A stretch of DNA of 32,918 nucleotides from assembly GCA_019635975.1 (NCBI GenBank), contig JAHBYM010000019.1, forward strand, positions 1 to 32,918, read 5' to 3'. A model generated the notes under the pieces. The model did not search any database. It saw only the letters and a program-made list of their open reading frames with translations, and had not been told where the DNA came from. The stretch is from Parvibaculum sp. (GTDB lineage Bacteria; Pseudomonadota; Alphaproteobacteria; Parvibaculales; Parvibaculaceae). This document shows positions 32,742 through 32,918 of this stretch, one piece after another. The position numbers and the translations under genes were made by a program. Position 1 is the first letter of the stretch; each line of letters begins with the position of its first letter.

Positions 32742-32918
32742 TTCTTCGCCTCCATGACCAATAACGCAGCCACATAAGCTGCGATGCTGCATATTCACCA
32801 ATTGACGTGAATCTAAGTTGACCTGATTTGGAGAGGTAAGCGAAAGCGAACTCTGCTCACCGAAGAGTTTTTTGTTGCTTCTGAAAGCTCTCCACCTGCC
32901 TTGAGTATGGAGAGCACT
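32742..32918. other. non-coding AT-rich window end with a hairpin
   Basis: No coding frame is supported here. GCTCTCCA (32887-32894) and TGGAGAGC (32908-32915) form a perfect 8-bp stem with a 13-nt loop, which could be a terminator or the inner end of a repeat cut by the window edge. Confidence 0.3.

Overview
The window looks like the chromosome of a high-GC alphaproteobacterium, probably Hyphomicrobiales and possibly Parvibaculum-like. That placement is inferred from gene content and codon use; no database was searched. Coding density is high, with many ATGA, TGATG and abutting start/stop junctions. Almost all genes appear intact; one runs off the left edge (TauD-type dioxygenase).

Positions 1-4377 (minus strand) hold a possible lipid or xenobiotic degradation operon: a lipocalin-like unknown protein, an APH-fold phosphotransferase, a small helical protein (perhaps DUF6285), an MFS transporter and a TauD-type dioxygenase, with a rubredoxin gene just upstream. 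Positions 4533-9460 (plus strand) hold an extended SDR, a DUF423 membrane protein, an FAD-dependent monooxygenase paired with an epoxide-hydrolase-like enzyme, a four-helix membrane protein and an NTF2-like protein. Two palindromes here look like TetR-type operators, but no TetR gene is in the window.

Positions 9636-13361 form a cluster: GT4 glycosyltransferase, SAM methyltransferase and a QW-motif alpha-barrel protein, all overlapping and behind a good sigma-70-like promoter, plus a convergent second methyltransferase. This is the best candidate for an undescribed pathway. Then come a CheZ-like protein with an altered catalytic site, a PLP dehydratase, a histidine phosphatase and CorA, followed by a DEAD-box RNA helicase with a structured leader, a lipoprotein hydrolase, a PhyH-type dioxygenase and tRNA-Lys(CTT).

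Positions 20544-26186 (minus strand) are the complete rod-shape operon mreB-mreC-mreD-mrdA-rodA. Beyond it lie a LysR regulator preceded by four TGTCA repeats at exact 11-bp spacing (pho-box-like), a CaCA-type Ca2+/Na+ antiporter, purT, and a metal-resistance pair (an ArsR-family sensor with an intact alpha-5 metal motif, and a zinc-type CDF exporter). The sensor and exporter genes are separated by a foldback element of about 215 bp. The window ends with an alpha/beta hydrolase and a visibly AT-richer tail encoding a small orphan membrane protein, perhaps acquired by transfer.
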